From NCBI GenBank assembly GCA_903924465.1, contig CAIYBN010000120.1, positions 83,949 to 147,948 of the forward strand: DNA of 64,000 bases, given 5' to 3'. This document shows, one piece after another, positions 25,087 through 34,971 of the stretch; position 1 is the stretch's first letter; each line of letters opens with the position of its first letter. A program made the position numbers and the translations under genes. This DNA comes from an uncultured Myxococcales bacterium (GTDB taxonomy: Bacteria > Myxococcota_A > UBA9042). The notes under the pieces are model-generated. The model did not search any database. It was given only the letters and a program-made list of their open reading frames with translations, and was not told the DNA's origin.

Positions 25087-27669
25087 CTACACCGTCTCGC
25101 CCGGCGTGCCATGGCGCTGAGTCTCGCGGTCGAGCCGGTCCGACAAGCCGCGCCAGTCGTTGCGCAGCGCTTCCACGTCGCTGCGCAAGCCGTCCACCTG
25201 AGCGCCTGCAGCCAGACCGCCGCGAACCGTCGCGATGGCCTCACGCGCCCGCTTGATCACGCGATCATCCACCGCGCGGTCGGCCACTTCCTGGAGCAGC
25301 GCAATCGTTCGCGCATCACCCAGCGTTGGCAGGGCTGCGCCGAGCGTCATGCCCAGGCGGAAGCTCGTGTCCGCCGTCCACGGGCCAAGAATGTCCAGCA
25401 CACGACCCGGCTCCGCAACGAACTTGCAGAGCGCGCGAACAGCACCGCAACGCAGCAGAATGTCGTGGTCTCTTCCCAGGAACGGCGCGATGACCGCAAT
25501 CGCCCGCGCGTCACCGAGCGCGGCCAGACCTTCCAGCACGCCGACGCGCACCGTTTCGTTCCAACCCGCGCGATCAAGGCAGGCGGCCAGCGCATCAAAG
25601 GCCAGCGCCTGGCGGGTTTGGCCCAGAGCCAGCGCGGTATCTGCTTCGACAAAGTAGGAGACGTCGCCCGCCTGGAGCCGATGGGCCAGCAGCGCCGCGG
25701 CCTCCGCCGTCTGGAACCGCCCGAGCGCCAGCCGCACGGCCCGCCGCGCTTTGGGATGCGCGAGGTCCACCGCGGCCAGCAAGTGGCCGTAGGCCCGCTG
25801 ACTGGCAATTTTCCCCAGCACTTTCGCGACCTCGGCCTGCACGCACCACGAAGCATCGCGTTGCAACGCCGTCCCGAGCGCATCGGTCGTCTGCGCGGTC
25901 GGGCGCTTGCCCAATGCCTCCGCCGCCCGCAAACGCGCGAGCGCTGTGGGCGCCTTCTGCAGCGCCGCACGCAGCATCGGCTCGCCCAGAGACAAGTCCC
26001 AGGTCGCGAGCAAATCGCCGCGCGGATCGACCAGCACCATTTCCGGCGCCGCGGCACACGCAATCCACACGCTTTGCTGCTTCTTGTCGAGGCTCATTTG
26101 CCGGTTCACACGCGTGCCATCGGCGAAATGCAGTTCCACAGCCACGCTCAGGTCAAACAGCGGCGCGTGGGCCGTGTCCTGCGTTTGTTCCAGGGTCAGC
26201 TGGAGCTGTTTCTCGTCGCCATTCCAGCTTTGCGTCACTTTGAGTTCCGGATAGCCCTTGCCGGTTTCCACCCACTGACTGAAGAACCGCCCCAGATCGC
26301 GGCCCGCGTAGCGTTCCAGCGCGCGGCGCAAATCCGGCGTTTCCACATTGCCGTCCGCGTGCTGGTTGAGGTACGCGCCGAGGCCCTGAAAGAACACCGC
26401 GTCGCCCAGCAGACGCCGCAGCATGTGGAGCACCGCGCCGCCTTTTTCGTAGAGGTGCGCGTCAAAAACGTCGATGGGCGCTTCGTAGCGATTCGTGACA
26501 ATCGTCCGCCGGTAGTGCTCGGCATCCTCGGTGCGGTACGAGCGGCAGGCCTGCAGCCGCGCGTAGTCAAATTCGTCCGCGGACTCGGTCTCCTCGCGCC
26601 ACAACTGCTCAAAATACGTGGCGAATCCTTCGTTGAGCCAGCCATGCGACCAGGTCCGGCAGGTCACGAGATCGCCAAACCATTGATGCGCCAACTCGTG
26701 CGAGACCAGCGGTTCCGAGGAGAAATCGAGGTGCGCCCGCGCATCGTGCAGCGTCAGATCGGTTTGCGTGGTCATGGAACTGTTTTCCATCCCGCCGAAA
26801 ATGAATTCCGCGACCGCAACCTGGCTGTACTTCTCAAACGGATAGCGAACGCCGAGCAGCCGTTCGTACAGCGCCAGCATCTGCGGCGTGCGGCCAAAGG
26901 CGCGATCACCGTCCGCTTCCCGGCCCGGCAGCGTCCAGAAGCTCACCGGCACGGGCTCGCGCTGCTGCACTACTTCGACAAACGGCCCGACGACCAGCGT
27001 CAGCAGGTAAGTCGGTGCGGGCCGCGACAGTTGCCAGTCGTAGATGCGCTTGTGCGGGTCCGCGGCCTTGTAGATGTCACGCAACGCGCCGTTGGATAGC
27101 GCCACTTGGCCGTCCGGCACCGTGGCGATCACGTGCAGCCGCACTTTGTGGTTGGGACTGTCGTGGCAGGGAAACCAGAATTTGTGGTCTTCGTCCTGGC
27201 CCTGTGTCCACGCGTGCGCGGGGCGATTCGGATGGTCTGCATCCGGAAGCACAAACCAGAATCCCGACTTCGGCTCGCGGGTATCGAAATCCATGGTGAC
27301 GCGAACGATATCCCCGCGCTGTGCGGGTTGACCCAAGTCGAGCCACAGAACCTTGCCATCGTGATCGGTCGCCAACTGCCGGCCCTGACCGTCGTAGGCG
27401 CGCTGGATCACCGGACCTTCGGCGTCGAAGCGGAGCTTTTGCAGCCCGGGACGGCGCACCGCACCTTCATACGTCGCCGAGCCCCACACATGCCGCTCCG
27501 CCACATCGACTTCCACCAGCAGCGTCAGTTCTTGCCAATCCACGGGCACGTCGGGCGGAAACTGCTCGACCGCGCCCGCGGTTGCAAAGTCCTTGGGCGC
27601 ACGCAACGCGCGCAAGCGAGCCGCCTGAATGGCGTGAATTCCGTGAAAACCGTGTTCGTGGCAGGGCAT
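25087..27669 (-). CDS. M1 family zinc aminopeptidase with HEAT-like C-terminus
   Basis: An 860-residue peptidase that removes N-terminal residues from peptides. It has the exopeptidase motif GGMEN near residue 290 and the zinc site HELAHQWFGD near 324 with the third ligand in WLNEGFATYFE. Residues 560-830 are Ala/Leu-rich repeats (VLGKIASQRAYGHLLAAVDL and others) that look like HEAT repeats. The C-terminus is a short helix with Leu heptads. I start it at the ATG at 27669 with GGAG upstream; the annotated-looking extension upstream is repeat family 2 copy 3. It is followed by a serine hydrolase three bases later. Confidence 0.92.
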   Translation of the reverse strand: MPCHEHGFHGIHAIQAARLRALRAPKDFATAGAVEQFPPDVPVDWQELTLLVEVDVAERHVWGSATYEGAVRRPGLQKLRFDAEGPVIQRAYDGQGRQLATDHDGKVLWLDLGQPAQRGDIVRVTMDFDTREPKSGFWFVLPDADHPNRPAHAWTQGQDEDHKFWFPCHDSPNHKVRLHVIATVPDGQVALSNGALRDIYKAADPHKRIYDWQLSRPAPTYLLTLVVGPFVEVVQQREPVPVSFWTLPGREADGDRAFGRTPQMLALYERLLGVRYPFEKYSQVAVAEFIFGGMENSSMTTQTDLTLHDARAHLDFSSEPLVSHELAHQWFGDLVTCRTWSHGWLNEGFATYFEQLWREETESADEFDYARLQACRSYRTEDAEHYRRTIVTNRYEAPIDVFDAHLYEKGGAVLHMLRRLLGDAVFFQGLGAYLNQHADGNVETPDLRRALERYAGRDLGRFFSQWVETGKGYPELKVTQSWNGDEKQLQLTLEQTQDTAHAPLFDLSVAVELHFADGTRVNRQMSLDKKQQSVWIACAAAPEMVLVDPRGDLLATWDLSLGEPMLRAALQKAPTALARLRAAEALGKRPTAQTTDALGTALQRDASWCVQAEVAKVLGKIASQRAYGHLLAAVDLAHPKARRAVRLALGRFQTAEAAALLAHRLQAGDVSYFVEADTALALGQTRQALAFDALAACLDRAGWNETVRVGVLEGLAALGDARAIAVIAPFLGRDHDILLRCGAVRALCKFVAEPGRVLDILGPWTADTSFRLGMTLGAALPTLGDARTIALLQEVADRAVDDRVIKRAREAIATVRGGLAAGAQVDGLRSDVEALRNDWRGLSDRLDRETQRHGTPGETV

Positions 27670-27734
27670 GGTCAACTCCAAATCGAGGCCGTGAGCGTAG
27701 GCCGGCATCACCCGCGCGGCAAGGCCATCGTGCT

Positions 27735-27871
27735 GCCTGGATCCAACGCTTCTGGCGCATTTCTGCGTCGCCGCGTCGAAAATGGCGCTCAACGACCGTG
27801 AAGGTCGTCTTCGCGCCATTTCTCCTGGCTCCTTGCATCCAGAAGTCGGCGGCCCAGGCAAATTTGCTGGT
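27735..27871 (-). mobile_element. MITE-like repeat, family 2 copy 3
   Basis: In inverted orientation. Its ends, GCCTGGATCCAACGCTTCTGG and, read inward from the other side, GCCTGGGCCGCCGACTTCTGG, show the family's imperfect terminal inverted repeat best. It has a perfect ACGACC/GGTCGT hairpin in the middle. It lies 66 bases upstream of the aminopeptidase start. Confidence 0.72.
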
Positions 27872-27893
27872 GAATTCTGGGCTGCGTTTGCGT

Positions 27894-30203
27894 CTATGCG
27901 AGGCCCCAGCGACGGCGGAGCGCCCATTCCAGACCCAGCAGCAGCGTCAGCCAGATCATCACTTCCGGGCGCGTCCAGAGGTCCGTGTGTTCCAAGTCGG
28001 CCGTGTCAGCATCGCTTTGCCGCGGCAGCGGAATACCCGAAGCCGGCGCATCGTCGTGCCACAGCAATCCGCCCGATGACTTCGCCAGAAGCCGCAGCAG
28101 TTGATCGGACGGCTGCAAACGGCTCGCTTCACGTGTCGCGGGCGCCACGGCAAAGGGCGCTGACGCCTGCTGATTGCGACCATCCACCACGGCTTCCACT
28201 TGCACTTGATGCGGCCCCGACGCCATGTCCGGCAGCGCGAGCACCACTTCGCCGCGTTCGTCGGTCGGCTCCTGCCAGGCCTTCGATTCCGCCAGCGGCT
28301 TGACCGCGTCTGGCTTCGCGGCCTCCATCTTGTCGGGCTGCGGTTCCAACGGCGCCACGCGCCACCGCAAGGTCAGGCCCGAGACGGGTTGGCCACTCGC
28401 CGATCGCGCGGTCACCCGCACGCGCACCGGTTCGCCCGCCGCCACCGGCTCCGTGGGCGGCTCCAAACGCAGGGCGTTCAAATCCGGATCGTGCAGCAGC
28501 CAAGCCGTGAGTTGGTCGAGCAATCGGTGGTAGTCGTCGCGGCTCAGATCGCGCGCATCCGTCGCGGCATTCGGCGGAAACGCCCACTGCCACAGCGAGT
28601 CGGTCGCCAGCACGGCGCTCCGCCCATCGCCAATGTCCGCGACGGCCAGCAGCGGATGGCCAGCCGTGTCGGTCACCAGCACGTTGCCATCCCCACCGGC
28701 GCGCACCGACGTGTTGCGACCCGAAAACGCGTGGCGATTCCATGCCTTGTTGTTGCCATCGGCGTCCGCCGCCAGCAGCGAAACGGGGTGAAGCGCGCCA
28801 GCGGGCGTCAACATGGGCGTCACCACGCCATCCTGCCAGCCGACATCGGCCCCCGCCAAGGGTTCCAGCTTGATCGGCAGCCATTCCGCCAACGCCGTGC
28901 CGTAGTAGCCGCCGCCGCTCAGCGACTGCCGCCCTCCCAGCACCAGGAACGCGCCGCCGCCGGTTACGTACTTGTGCAACTCTGGCAAATAGCGCTCCAC
29001 CTGAAACGGCCCGAACGGGAAATCCTGGAAGATGACGAGGTCAAAGCTGGACAAAGAATCTTCAAAAATTTCCCGCGTTGGAAACGGGATCAAGGTGGTG
29101 TCTTCGCCGGAAACGTAGCCCGCCGCACCTTGGCCGATCATGATGTAGAAGCTCACCAGATCGACCGCCGGATCGCCGCGCAGATGCGCCCGCAAGAAGC
29201 GGGTGTCCCACGACGGATGACCCGCGAGATGCAACACCCGCGTGCGATCGCGCACGACCTGAAGCGACGCCCACGTTTGGTTGTTCACAACCGTCGCTTC
29301 ATCGGGCAGCGGCGCGACGGCCGCTTCCAGCAAATGCGGGCCAACGTGCAGCGGCTGGAATTCCAGCTCGATCGCCCGTTGCGCCGGACCGCGGAGCGGC
29401 AAGGTCTTTTCCACCGCGATGCGCCCGTTGTCCTTGAGCACGAGCTTCAACTCGCCGTCGACCGTCGCGTAGCCGCTCAGTTCCAGATCCACGGTCACGG
29501 GCATGTAGGTCCGCGTGAAGCCGAATGCGCTCGCCCGCAGCGCCGTGACGGCCACGTCGCGCGCCGGTTTGGCGTCGCTGATCGCCACCGTGTGAATCGC
29601 CAGACGGAGTCGGTCGAGCGTCTCCGCCGACTCCGCATCCAACGTTTGGGCGTCATTCGCGGTGCGCGCCTGGAGCGGGCCATTATCAAGTCCATCGCTC
29701 ACCAGCACCGCGGCCGACAGCCCCCCCGACCGCCGCGCGTCGCCCAGATCGTTCAGCGCGGCCAGAAAATCCGTCGACGGTCCGTCGGGCTTGCGCGTTT
29801 TCACATCCGCCAGCGACCGGGCCGGCTCCAGACGCTGCGCCATGGTGTACCAAGCGACCGGCTGCTTGCGCTCGATCCGCGCCGCCGCCGCCAACGCTTG
29901 ATCCCAGCGTGTCTTGCCTTCCGGACCGTGCGCCATCGACGCCGAACGGTCCAGCAGCACCGCCACACGTTGCCCGCCGGGTCGCAGCGATCGGCTCACC
30001 CACGTCGGCTGCGCCAGCACCGCCAACACACTCCCGACGGTCAGCGTCCGCAACAGGAACAGCAGCGCGCGACGTGGCTTGCTCGCCAATTTTCGGGTAT
30101 TCCACGCCGCCAGCGCCAGCACGGTCAGCGCCAATGCGCCAACGAGCAGCCAGACCGGCCACGCCCAATGCAAACCCCATTCCAGATGATCGCCTTGACT
30201 CAT
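27894..30203 (-). CDS. Membrane protein with VWA and glutamine-amidotransferase-like domains
   Basis: A 769-residue protein. Two N-terminal helices (WLLVGALALTVLALAAW and ALLFLLRTLTVGSVLAVL) precede a VWA domain with the MIDAS motif LLDRSASMAHG near residue 84 and VLVSDGLDNG. A beta-rich region and a flavodoxin-like glutamine-amidotransferase domain follow (HLAGHPSWDTRFLRAHL, GGGAFLVLGGRQSLSGGGYY). A final helix ends the protein. This composition is typical of BatA/MoxR-associated membrane proteins. It starts seven bases after the DUF4159 gene and pairs with it, yet lies over 10 kb from the moxR locus at 40.4-49.4 kb. Confidence 0.85.
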   Translation of the reverse strand: MSQGDHLEWGLHWAWPVWLLVGALALTVLALAAWNTRKLASKPRRALLFLLRTLTVGSVLAVLAQPTWVSRSLRPGGQRVAVLLDRSASMAHGPEGKTRWDQALAAAARIERKQPVAWYTMAQRLEPARSLADVKTRKPDGPSTDFLAALNDLGDARRSGGLSAAVLVSDGLDNGPLQARTANDAQTLDAESAETLDRLRLAIHTVAISDAKPARDVAVTALRASAFGFTRTYMPVTVDLELSGYATVDGELKLVLKDNGRIAVEKTLPLRGPAQRAIELEFQPLHVGPHLLEAAVAPLPDEATVVNNQTWASLQVVRDRTRVLHLAGHPSWDTRFLRAHLRGDPAVDLVSFYIMIGQGAAGYVSGEDTTLIPFPTREIFEDSLSSFDLVIFQDFPFGPFQVERYLPELHKYVTGGGAFLVLGGRQSLSGGGYYGTALAEWLPIKLEPLAGADVGWQDGVVTPMLTPAGALHPVSLLAADADGNNKAWNRHAFSGRNTSVRAGGDGNVLVTDTAGHPLLAVADIGDGRSAVLATDSLWQWAFPPNAATDARDLSRDDYHRLLDQLTAWLLHDPDLNALRLEPPTEPVAAGEPVRVRVTARSASGQPVSGLTLRWRVAPLEPQPDKMEAAKPDAVKPLAESKAWQEPTDERGEVVLALPDMASGPHQVQVEAVVDGRNQQASAPFAVAPATREASRLQPSDQLLRLLAKSSGGLLWHDDAPASGIPLPRQSDADTADLEHTDLWTRPEVMIWLTLLLGLEWALRRRWGLA

Positions 30204-30209
30204 CGTCGC

Positions 30210-31019
30210 TTACGGCTCCGGTGGCGGCGCCAGGATCGGCGGAGGAGGCGGCGCAGGTGCCGCCAGGGCTTTCGCGCCCCGTCGCGTGCGCAGCAGGTGC
30301 ATGACGTGCGTGTGGTCGTCCTTGTAATCCAGGCACAGCGCGTACATCACCAGGTTGACGCCCAAGCGAAACGCCTGTTCCCGCTGGGTTTCGCCACCTG
30401 GGATCACGGCCAGCGCATAGCCACCGACCGCCTGCCGCGCCAGCGCTCCCGCCAGATCATTGCGACCGTACAGCACGGCAAATTGATTGCCCACGCGAAT
30501 CCCTTCCAGCTCATGCGCGTCCGCGCGCCGCCCCACCGGTCGATCCAGCCGGTAGAACGAGCGGTACAGCACGTGCGTCGGCGCCACGCGCTGCAGCGGC
30601 TGGGGAAACAAGCGCGCCAGCTCATGGCGAACGCCTTGATCAAACGCCTGCGAGGCCTCCGTGCGACCCGTGTTGTCGATGAAGAGCATACCACCCGTCG
30701 ACAAATGCTGGCGCAGCGCCGCAACCGCCTGATCGGACAGGTGCGCCGGCGCCTTGTCGCCGCCCCAATAGAGGAGCGGGTAGTTGAACAGCGCAGGATC
30801 TTCCGGCCGGATGCCTACCGGTTGGCCGGCGATGTCGATGCTGGTCCGCAGGCGAATTTCCTGCGCCCAAGCAGTGAGCGATGTCGTGGGATCCGTCACG
30901 CCGGGCATTTTGAGCCAAGCGAGACGCACCGCGGAGCCTGGCAGATCCAGCGCGCACGCGGGCCCGGCCACGAACAGCCACATGGCCGTCAGCACACGAC
31001 AAAATGCGGTCCTCAGCAT
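30210..31019 (-). CDS. DUF4159 family exported protein
   Basis: A 269-residue protein with a signal peptide (LTAMWLFVAGPACA) and the DUF4159 core: FNYPLLYWGGDKAPAHLS, LRQHLSTGGMLFIDNTG and the later LYRSFYRLD and VLYGRNDLAG. DUF4159 proteins are usually encoded with VWA membrane proteins of the MoxR/aerotolerance type, exactly as here. The end is a Pro-rich tail. The start at 31019 is chosen for the signal peptide; the frame is open further but implausibly so. Function in the family is unknown. Confidence 0.85.
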   Translation of the reverse strand: MLRTAFCRVLTAMWLFVAGPACALDLPGSAVRLAWLKMPGVTDPTTSLTAWAQEIRLRTSIDIAGQPVGIRPEDPALFNYPLLYWGGDKAPAHLSDQAVAALRQHLSTGGMLFIDNTGRTEASQAFDQGVRHELARLFPQPLQRVAPTHVLYRSFYRLDRPVGRRADAHELEGIRVGNQFAVLYGRNDLAGALARQAVGGYALAVIPGGETQREQAFRLGVNLVMYALCLDYKDDHTHVMHLLRTRRGAKALAAPAPPPPPILAPPPEP

Positions 31020-31222
31020 CCATCTGTCCGGCGCAAACTCAAGCGCGGGCTGCGAGTGTAGCAGCTTCAGCGCGGCGCGGGGATGTGGCTGACCCGCCAG
31101 AATCTGCCACATTGTTGCGGTGTGGAGTATCCGCGCTGTCCGTGGCAGACTTTGCCAACCTGCGGTGTTGCAAAACCCGCGGCGTGTCCGCGTCACACCA
31201 ACTGAAAGGATCCGGTGAACCC

Positions 31223-32362
31223 ATGAATCGTCACTCGCTTGTCTCGGGCCTCCTGATTGCGAGCTGCGCCTTTGCTGCCACGGCTTGTGGCAAGAAAGAC
31301 TCGGAAAAGAAAGCCGAACGGTCGCCGAACGGTGCGGCGGAAGGTGGCCAAGCTGCGCCGGCACCTGAGGCGGCTTCACCGACCGTGGCCGTCGAAGTCC
31401 CGCCGCCGCCTCCTGAGCTCGGCATGCCGTATGAGACCTTCTACGGCGCGCGCCTGCTGCAGACCTGCGCACTGAAATATCACGTGGCTGACAAGACCGC
31501 AGAACGGATGGCGATTGAGTGGACGCAAGGCAAGAAGCCGGAATTGCACTTGGATGCCGTCTTCGATCTGCAGAATCCAAAGGCCAAGCCAGCGGTGGAG
31601 CCCAAGGACGACGAAGCGATGGCACTGGCGCGAGACAAGTGGCAGGCCGCGGTCAAACTGGCCGATGCCCACACGCCGACGGCGGCCAAGCTCAAGGAGC
31701 AGACGGAAACCTGCCTCTACGCGCCGGAAATCGGCCTGATCGAGGGCAAGACGATCGAGAACTACATCAACGTGTTTGTCGGCGTGACCTGCGCACAGAA
31801 GCAATTCACCGGTGCCGACGGCAAGGTGGACGACGTCGCGCACGCCCAGGCAGCAGCGAAAGTCTTTACGGACAACGCCATGACTGCCGGCGAGTTTTCG
31901 CGGTACGGCCTGATCTTCTCGCGTTTTCCGATCGTCATTCAGCAAGCCTATGCCGCGCGCGCCAAAAAGTGCCCTGGCGCCACACCGGCGCCGACCGTCG
32001 CAGCTCCACAGCAACCCTCGGCGGTCTACAACGGCAGCGCGCTCGGAGAACGCATCGGGTCGATTCGCCTGGAAGAACGCGACGGCAAGCTGACCGGCGC
32101 TGTGCAATGGCAGGGCGTCCCGCAGCCTGCCGCGGACGGTCGGCCACAGCCACCGGCGATCTTGCCGCTCAATGGCAGCATCAAAGGCAAGACGTTCACG
32201 CTTGCCGGTGAGACACAGGGCGAATCGTTCAAAGCGACCGGCAAGACGGGGGACACAACCCTGTCGGGCACGTGGTCCAATCAGCGGCCTGAAGGCAAGT
32301 CGAAGGGCACGTTCACGCTGAACCAACTCCTCACGGCGGCACCCGTCGCGGCACCCAAGTAG
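31223..32362 (+). CDS. Lipoprotein, unknown function
   Basis: A 379-residue protein with a lipoprotein signal (LIASCAFAATAC, Cys near residue 22) and AAGGA upstream of the ATG. A charged and Ala/Pro-rich linker (about 25-65) is followed by a helical domain with three Cys (LQTCALKYHV, TETCLYAPE, GVTCAQKQF) and a C-terminal domain (265-370) of beta-type sequence (IGSIRLEERDGKLTGAVQW) that looks like repeated antiparallel strands. Envelope-located. No family recognised. It is followed 40 bases later by a lipase gene, possibly in one operon. Confidence 0.78.
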   Translation: MNRHSLVSGLLIASCAFAATACGKKDSEKKAERSPNGAAEGGQAAPAPEAASPTVAVEVPPPPPELGMPYETFYGARLLQTCALKYHVADKTAERMAIEWTQGKKPELHLDAVFDLQNPKAKPAVEPKDDEAMALARDKWQAAVKLADAHTPTAAKLKEQTETCLYAPEIGLIEGKTIENYINVFVGVTCAQKQFTGADGKVDDVAHAQAAAKVFTDNAMTAGEFSRYGLIFSRFPIVIQQAYAARAKKCPGATPAPTVAAPQQPSAVYNGSALGERIGSIRLEERDGKLTGAVQWQGVPQPAADGRPQPPAILPLNGSIKGKTFTLAGETQGESFKATGKTGDTTLSGTWSNQRPEGKSKGTFTLNQLLTAAPVAAPK

Positions 32363-32402
32363 TTCAGCGCAATGGCGTTCACTTGACGCCGTGGAGGACC
32401 TC

Positions 32403-33254
32403 ATGCCGCAAGCTCCCACCCTGACTGGCACGCTGACCACCGCGGATGGCCTGCAGCTGCAGACGCGCGCTTGGCTGCCCGATGCGCCCAAAGGCACCGT
32501 CCTGGTGCATCACGGCTTTGCCGAGCATGGCGGCCGGTATGGCCATCTGGTCGACGCGCTGCTGCCCGCCGGGTTCGCGGTCGAGACGTTCGACGCCCGC
32601 GGCCACGGTCGTTCGGGTGGCACGCGGGTCTTCGTCGAGCGCTTCGACAGCTACCTGGAAGACCTGGCGCTGGCGATCGACGACGCACACCGCAAACTGC
32701 CCGCGCCGCTGTTTCTGCTCGGCCATTCGATGGGCGGTCTGATCGTCGCGAAATACGTGCAGCAACATGGGCTCGGCGTGCTCAAGGGCGTCATCCTGTC
32801 CAATCCGGGTCTGGTCAACAAGGTCAAGATCCCGGGGTGGAAAGCGGGGCTGGCGACGGCGGCTTCCAGGTTCGCGCCCAAGCTGCGCGTGCCTTCCGGT
32901 TTGCCGCCCGAAGACATCAGCCGGGATCCGGCGGAAGTGCGGGCTTATGATGCGGATCCGCTCAACGTCAAAGTCGCGACGGCGCGTTGGTACACCGAGT
33001 TTCTCGGCGCGCAGGCGCAGACGCTCGCGCGGCCAGAAGCGCTGCGTGACGTGCCGTTGTTGGCGGTGATCGGCGATGGCGATCGCATCATCGATTCCCA
33101 GCAAACGCTGGATTTTCTCCGCCGCGTCGAAGGCCGCGGCTTGACGGTCAAAACCTATGCGGGTTTTTACCACGAACTGATCAACGAACCAGAAGCGGAC
33201 CGCGCACGTGTGCTGACGGACATCGTCACGTGGCTCGAGGCCCAAGGCCGCTGA
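32403..33254 (+). CDS. Alpha/beta hydrolase, monoacylglycerol-lipase-like
   Basis: A 283-residue lysophospholipase/monoglyceride-lipase type hydrolase. The nucleophile Ser is in LGHSMGG near residue 109, the acid is in VIGDGDRIID and the His in FYHELINEPE. HHGFAEHGGRYGHL is a typical Hydrolase_4 oxyanion region. The ATG at 32403 has GGAGG six bases upstream, better than a GTG four codons earlier. No signal peptide, so it is probably cytoplasmic and acts on lysolipids or monoacylglycerols. It is followed 52 bases later by a Ser/Thr kinase. Confidence 0.9.
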   Translation: MPQAPTLTGTLTTADGLQLQTRAWLPDAPKGTVLVHHGFAEHGGRYGHLVDALLPAGFAVETFDARGHGRSGGTRVFVERFDSYLEDLALAIDDAHRKLPAPLFLLGHSMGGLIVAKYVQQHGLGVLKGVILSNPGLVNKVKIPGWKAGLATAASRFAPKLRVPSGLPPEDISRDPAEVRAYDADPLNVKVATARWYTEFLGAQAQTLARPEALRDVPLLAVIGDGDRIIDSQQTLDFLRRVEGRGLTVKTYAGFYHELINEPEADRARVLTDIVTWLEAQGR

Positions 33255-33306
33255 CAGAATGACTCTCACAGGCACCCACACGGCCTGAAGTTGGGATTGC
33301 AAGCGT

Positions 33307-34932
33307 ATGCAAACCGAGATCGGTCGCTATCGGCTGGTCCGCCATTTGGCAACGGGCGGAATGGGCGAAGTCTATCTGGCGGAAGCGCCGGGTGCGGCTG
33401 GTTTTGCCAAACGCGTGGTCGTGAAGACGCTGCGGCAGGATTTGGCGTCGGATCAGGAACTGATTCGCCAGTTCATCGCCGAAGGGCAACTGCTGGAAGC
33501 CCTGGATCACCCGAACATCGCAGCGATTCTCGATCTCGGCCAGGACGGCGAGGGCTACTTTCTGGCGATGGAGTTTGTCGAAGGCTTTGACCTGCGTGCT
33601 GTCCAGCGCGCCCTGCCGATGGCAGAAAACGGTCAGGTACTGAGCGAAATCGCGGTGTTGGAGATCATTCGCGCAGTCGCACAGGCGCTCGATCACGCGC
33701 GGACGCGGCGGGGGCCGGACGGCAAGCCGCTGGGCATCGTGCACCACGACGTGACGCCGTCGAATGTGATGGTGCGCCGCGATGGCCACGTCAAGCTGGT
33801 GGATTTTGGCGTCGCGCGCACCGCGATGGTGGCCCGGTTGTCGGCAGGCGCCTTGCGCGGCAAGTTGCCGTATCTCAGCCCGGAGCACGCGCGCCAGGAG
33901 CGAGCAGATGGACGAAGCGATCTGTTCTCACTGGGTTTGTGTGCGGTGGAATGGCTGTCCGGCCAGCGCGCGCTCGATGTTGGCGAGCCAGAATCGCTGG
34001 ATGAGGCGTATGCGCTGCTGCCCACCAAGCTCGCGGCGCTGTCGGACCGTTTGACGCCGGCGACCTGGCAGTTGCTCCACGACCTGACGCAATTTGATCG
34101 CAAGCAGCGCCCGGCAACAGCAGCAGAGGTGGCCGATCGCGCCAACCGCATCCTGGCTGACGCGGGAGAACTGTCGGCTGCGCGGCGCCTGGCCGCGGAA
34201 TTGGCGCCGGCATTTGACGTTCTGGCCGCGCGGGCAGGGAGCTTTGACCAGACGCTGGCGCAAACCATTGGGTTGCTGGGGCAAGCGCCCTTTGAATTTA
34301 CCGGCACGCTGAGCCTTCCGGGTATCGAGAGCGTGCAGCAATCCCAGGCCAGCGTGCGGGCAGCCGTCGAGGCGGGCACCTTGGCTGCCGAGCCGCAACG
34401 CTCGTCGCATTGGGCGTTGCTCGTCGGATCGCTGGTGCTGGCGGTTGCGCTGTGGCTGTGGCAATCCCGACACGAGGATGATCTGGCGTTTGGGTCCACG
34501 CGAGAAAAGCCGGTCGCCATGCAGGTGGCCGCTGAACCGCCGCCGAGCGCGCCTGCACCGGTCGCCGTGCCCACTGCCGCCACACCGACGATCGTGGCCG
34601 TGGCACCAAGCGCCCCGCCGACTCCCGAAGCCGTCGCCGTTGAGCCCGTCGCCGCGGAAAAACACGGCAAAGGTGCGTCCGCCGAGGCCAAGACGTCGGC
34701 GCAATGGGGAGTTGTCGAGTTTCGCGTCCTGCCGGCGTCGACCGTGATCACGGTGGACGGCAAGAGGCGCAAAGCCACTTCCGGCAGCGACCATTATGTT
34801 TTGCAGCTCAAGCCAGGAAAACACACGATTGTGGCGCGGGATCCAGACGGTGGCGAAGCCGCGCAGTCCGCCTCGGTTGAACTGGCTCCCGGCGAGTTTC
34901 AGAAGCTCAAGGGCTTTAGTTTCCTGCCATGA
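33307..34932 (+). CDS. Membrane-anchored Ser/Thr protein kinase
   Basis: A 541-residue Hanks-type kinase. The P-loop is ATGGMGEVY, the ATP Lys is K40 (VVVKTL), the catalytic loop is HHDVTPSN near residue 146 and the metal Asp is in VDFGVAR. The usual HRD Arg is His, so this is a non-RD kinase; activation may not need loop phosphorylation. A transmembrane helix at about 368-386 is followed by an Ala/Pro-rich linker and a C-terminal PEGA-like beta domain (STVITVDGKRRKA, LKPGKHTIVARDPDGG) outside the membrane. It is followed 39 bases later by an FHA-sigma54 activator, a natural phospho-reader partner. Confidence 0.93.
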   Translation: MQTEIGRYRLVRHLATGGMGEVYLAEAPGAAGFAKRVVVKTLRQDLASDQELIRQFIAEGQLLEALDHPNIAAILDLGQDGEGYFLAMEFVEGFDLRAVQRALPMAENGQVLSEIAVLEIIRAVAQALDHARTRRGPDGKPLGIVHHDVTPSNVMVRRDGHVKLVDFGVARTAMVARLSAGALRGKLPYLSPEHARQERADGRSDLFSLGLCAVEWLSGQRALDVGEPESLDEAYALLPTKLAALSDRLTPATWQLLHDLTQFDRKQRPATAAEVADRANRILADAGELSAARRLAAELAPAFDVLAARAGSFDQTLAQTIGLLGQAPFEFTGTLSLPGIESVQQSQASVRAAVEAGTLAAEPQRSSHWALLVGSLVLAVALWLWQSRHEDDLAFGSTREKPVAMQVAAEPPPSAPAPVAVPTAATPTIVAVAPSAPPTPEAVAVEPVAAEKHGKGASAEAKTSAQWGVVEFRVLPASTVITVDGKRRKATSGSDHYVLQLKPGKHTIVARDPDGGEAAQSASVELAPGEFQKLKGFSFLP

Positions 34933-34971
34933 GTTGTCGAGCGGCCACCCGAGGCGTTACCCTCGCTGGTC

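Noticed and set aside
23791..27099. 1102-residue open frame on the plus strand
   Set aside because: Antisense to the serine hydrolase and M1 aminopeptidase; Arg/His-rich composition typical of a high-GC shadow frame.
28200..31061. 953-residue open frame on the plus strand
   Set aside because: Antisense to the VWA and DUF4159 genes, which have recognised motifs.
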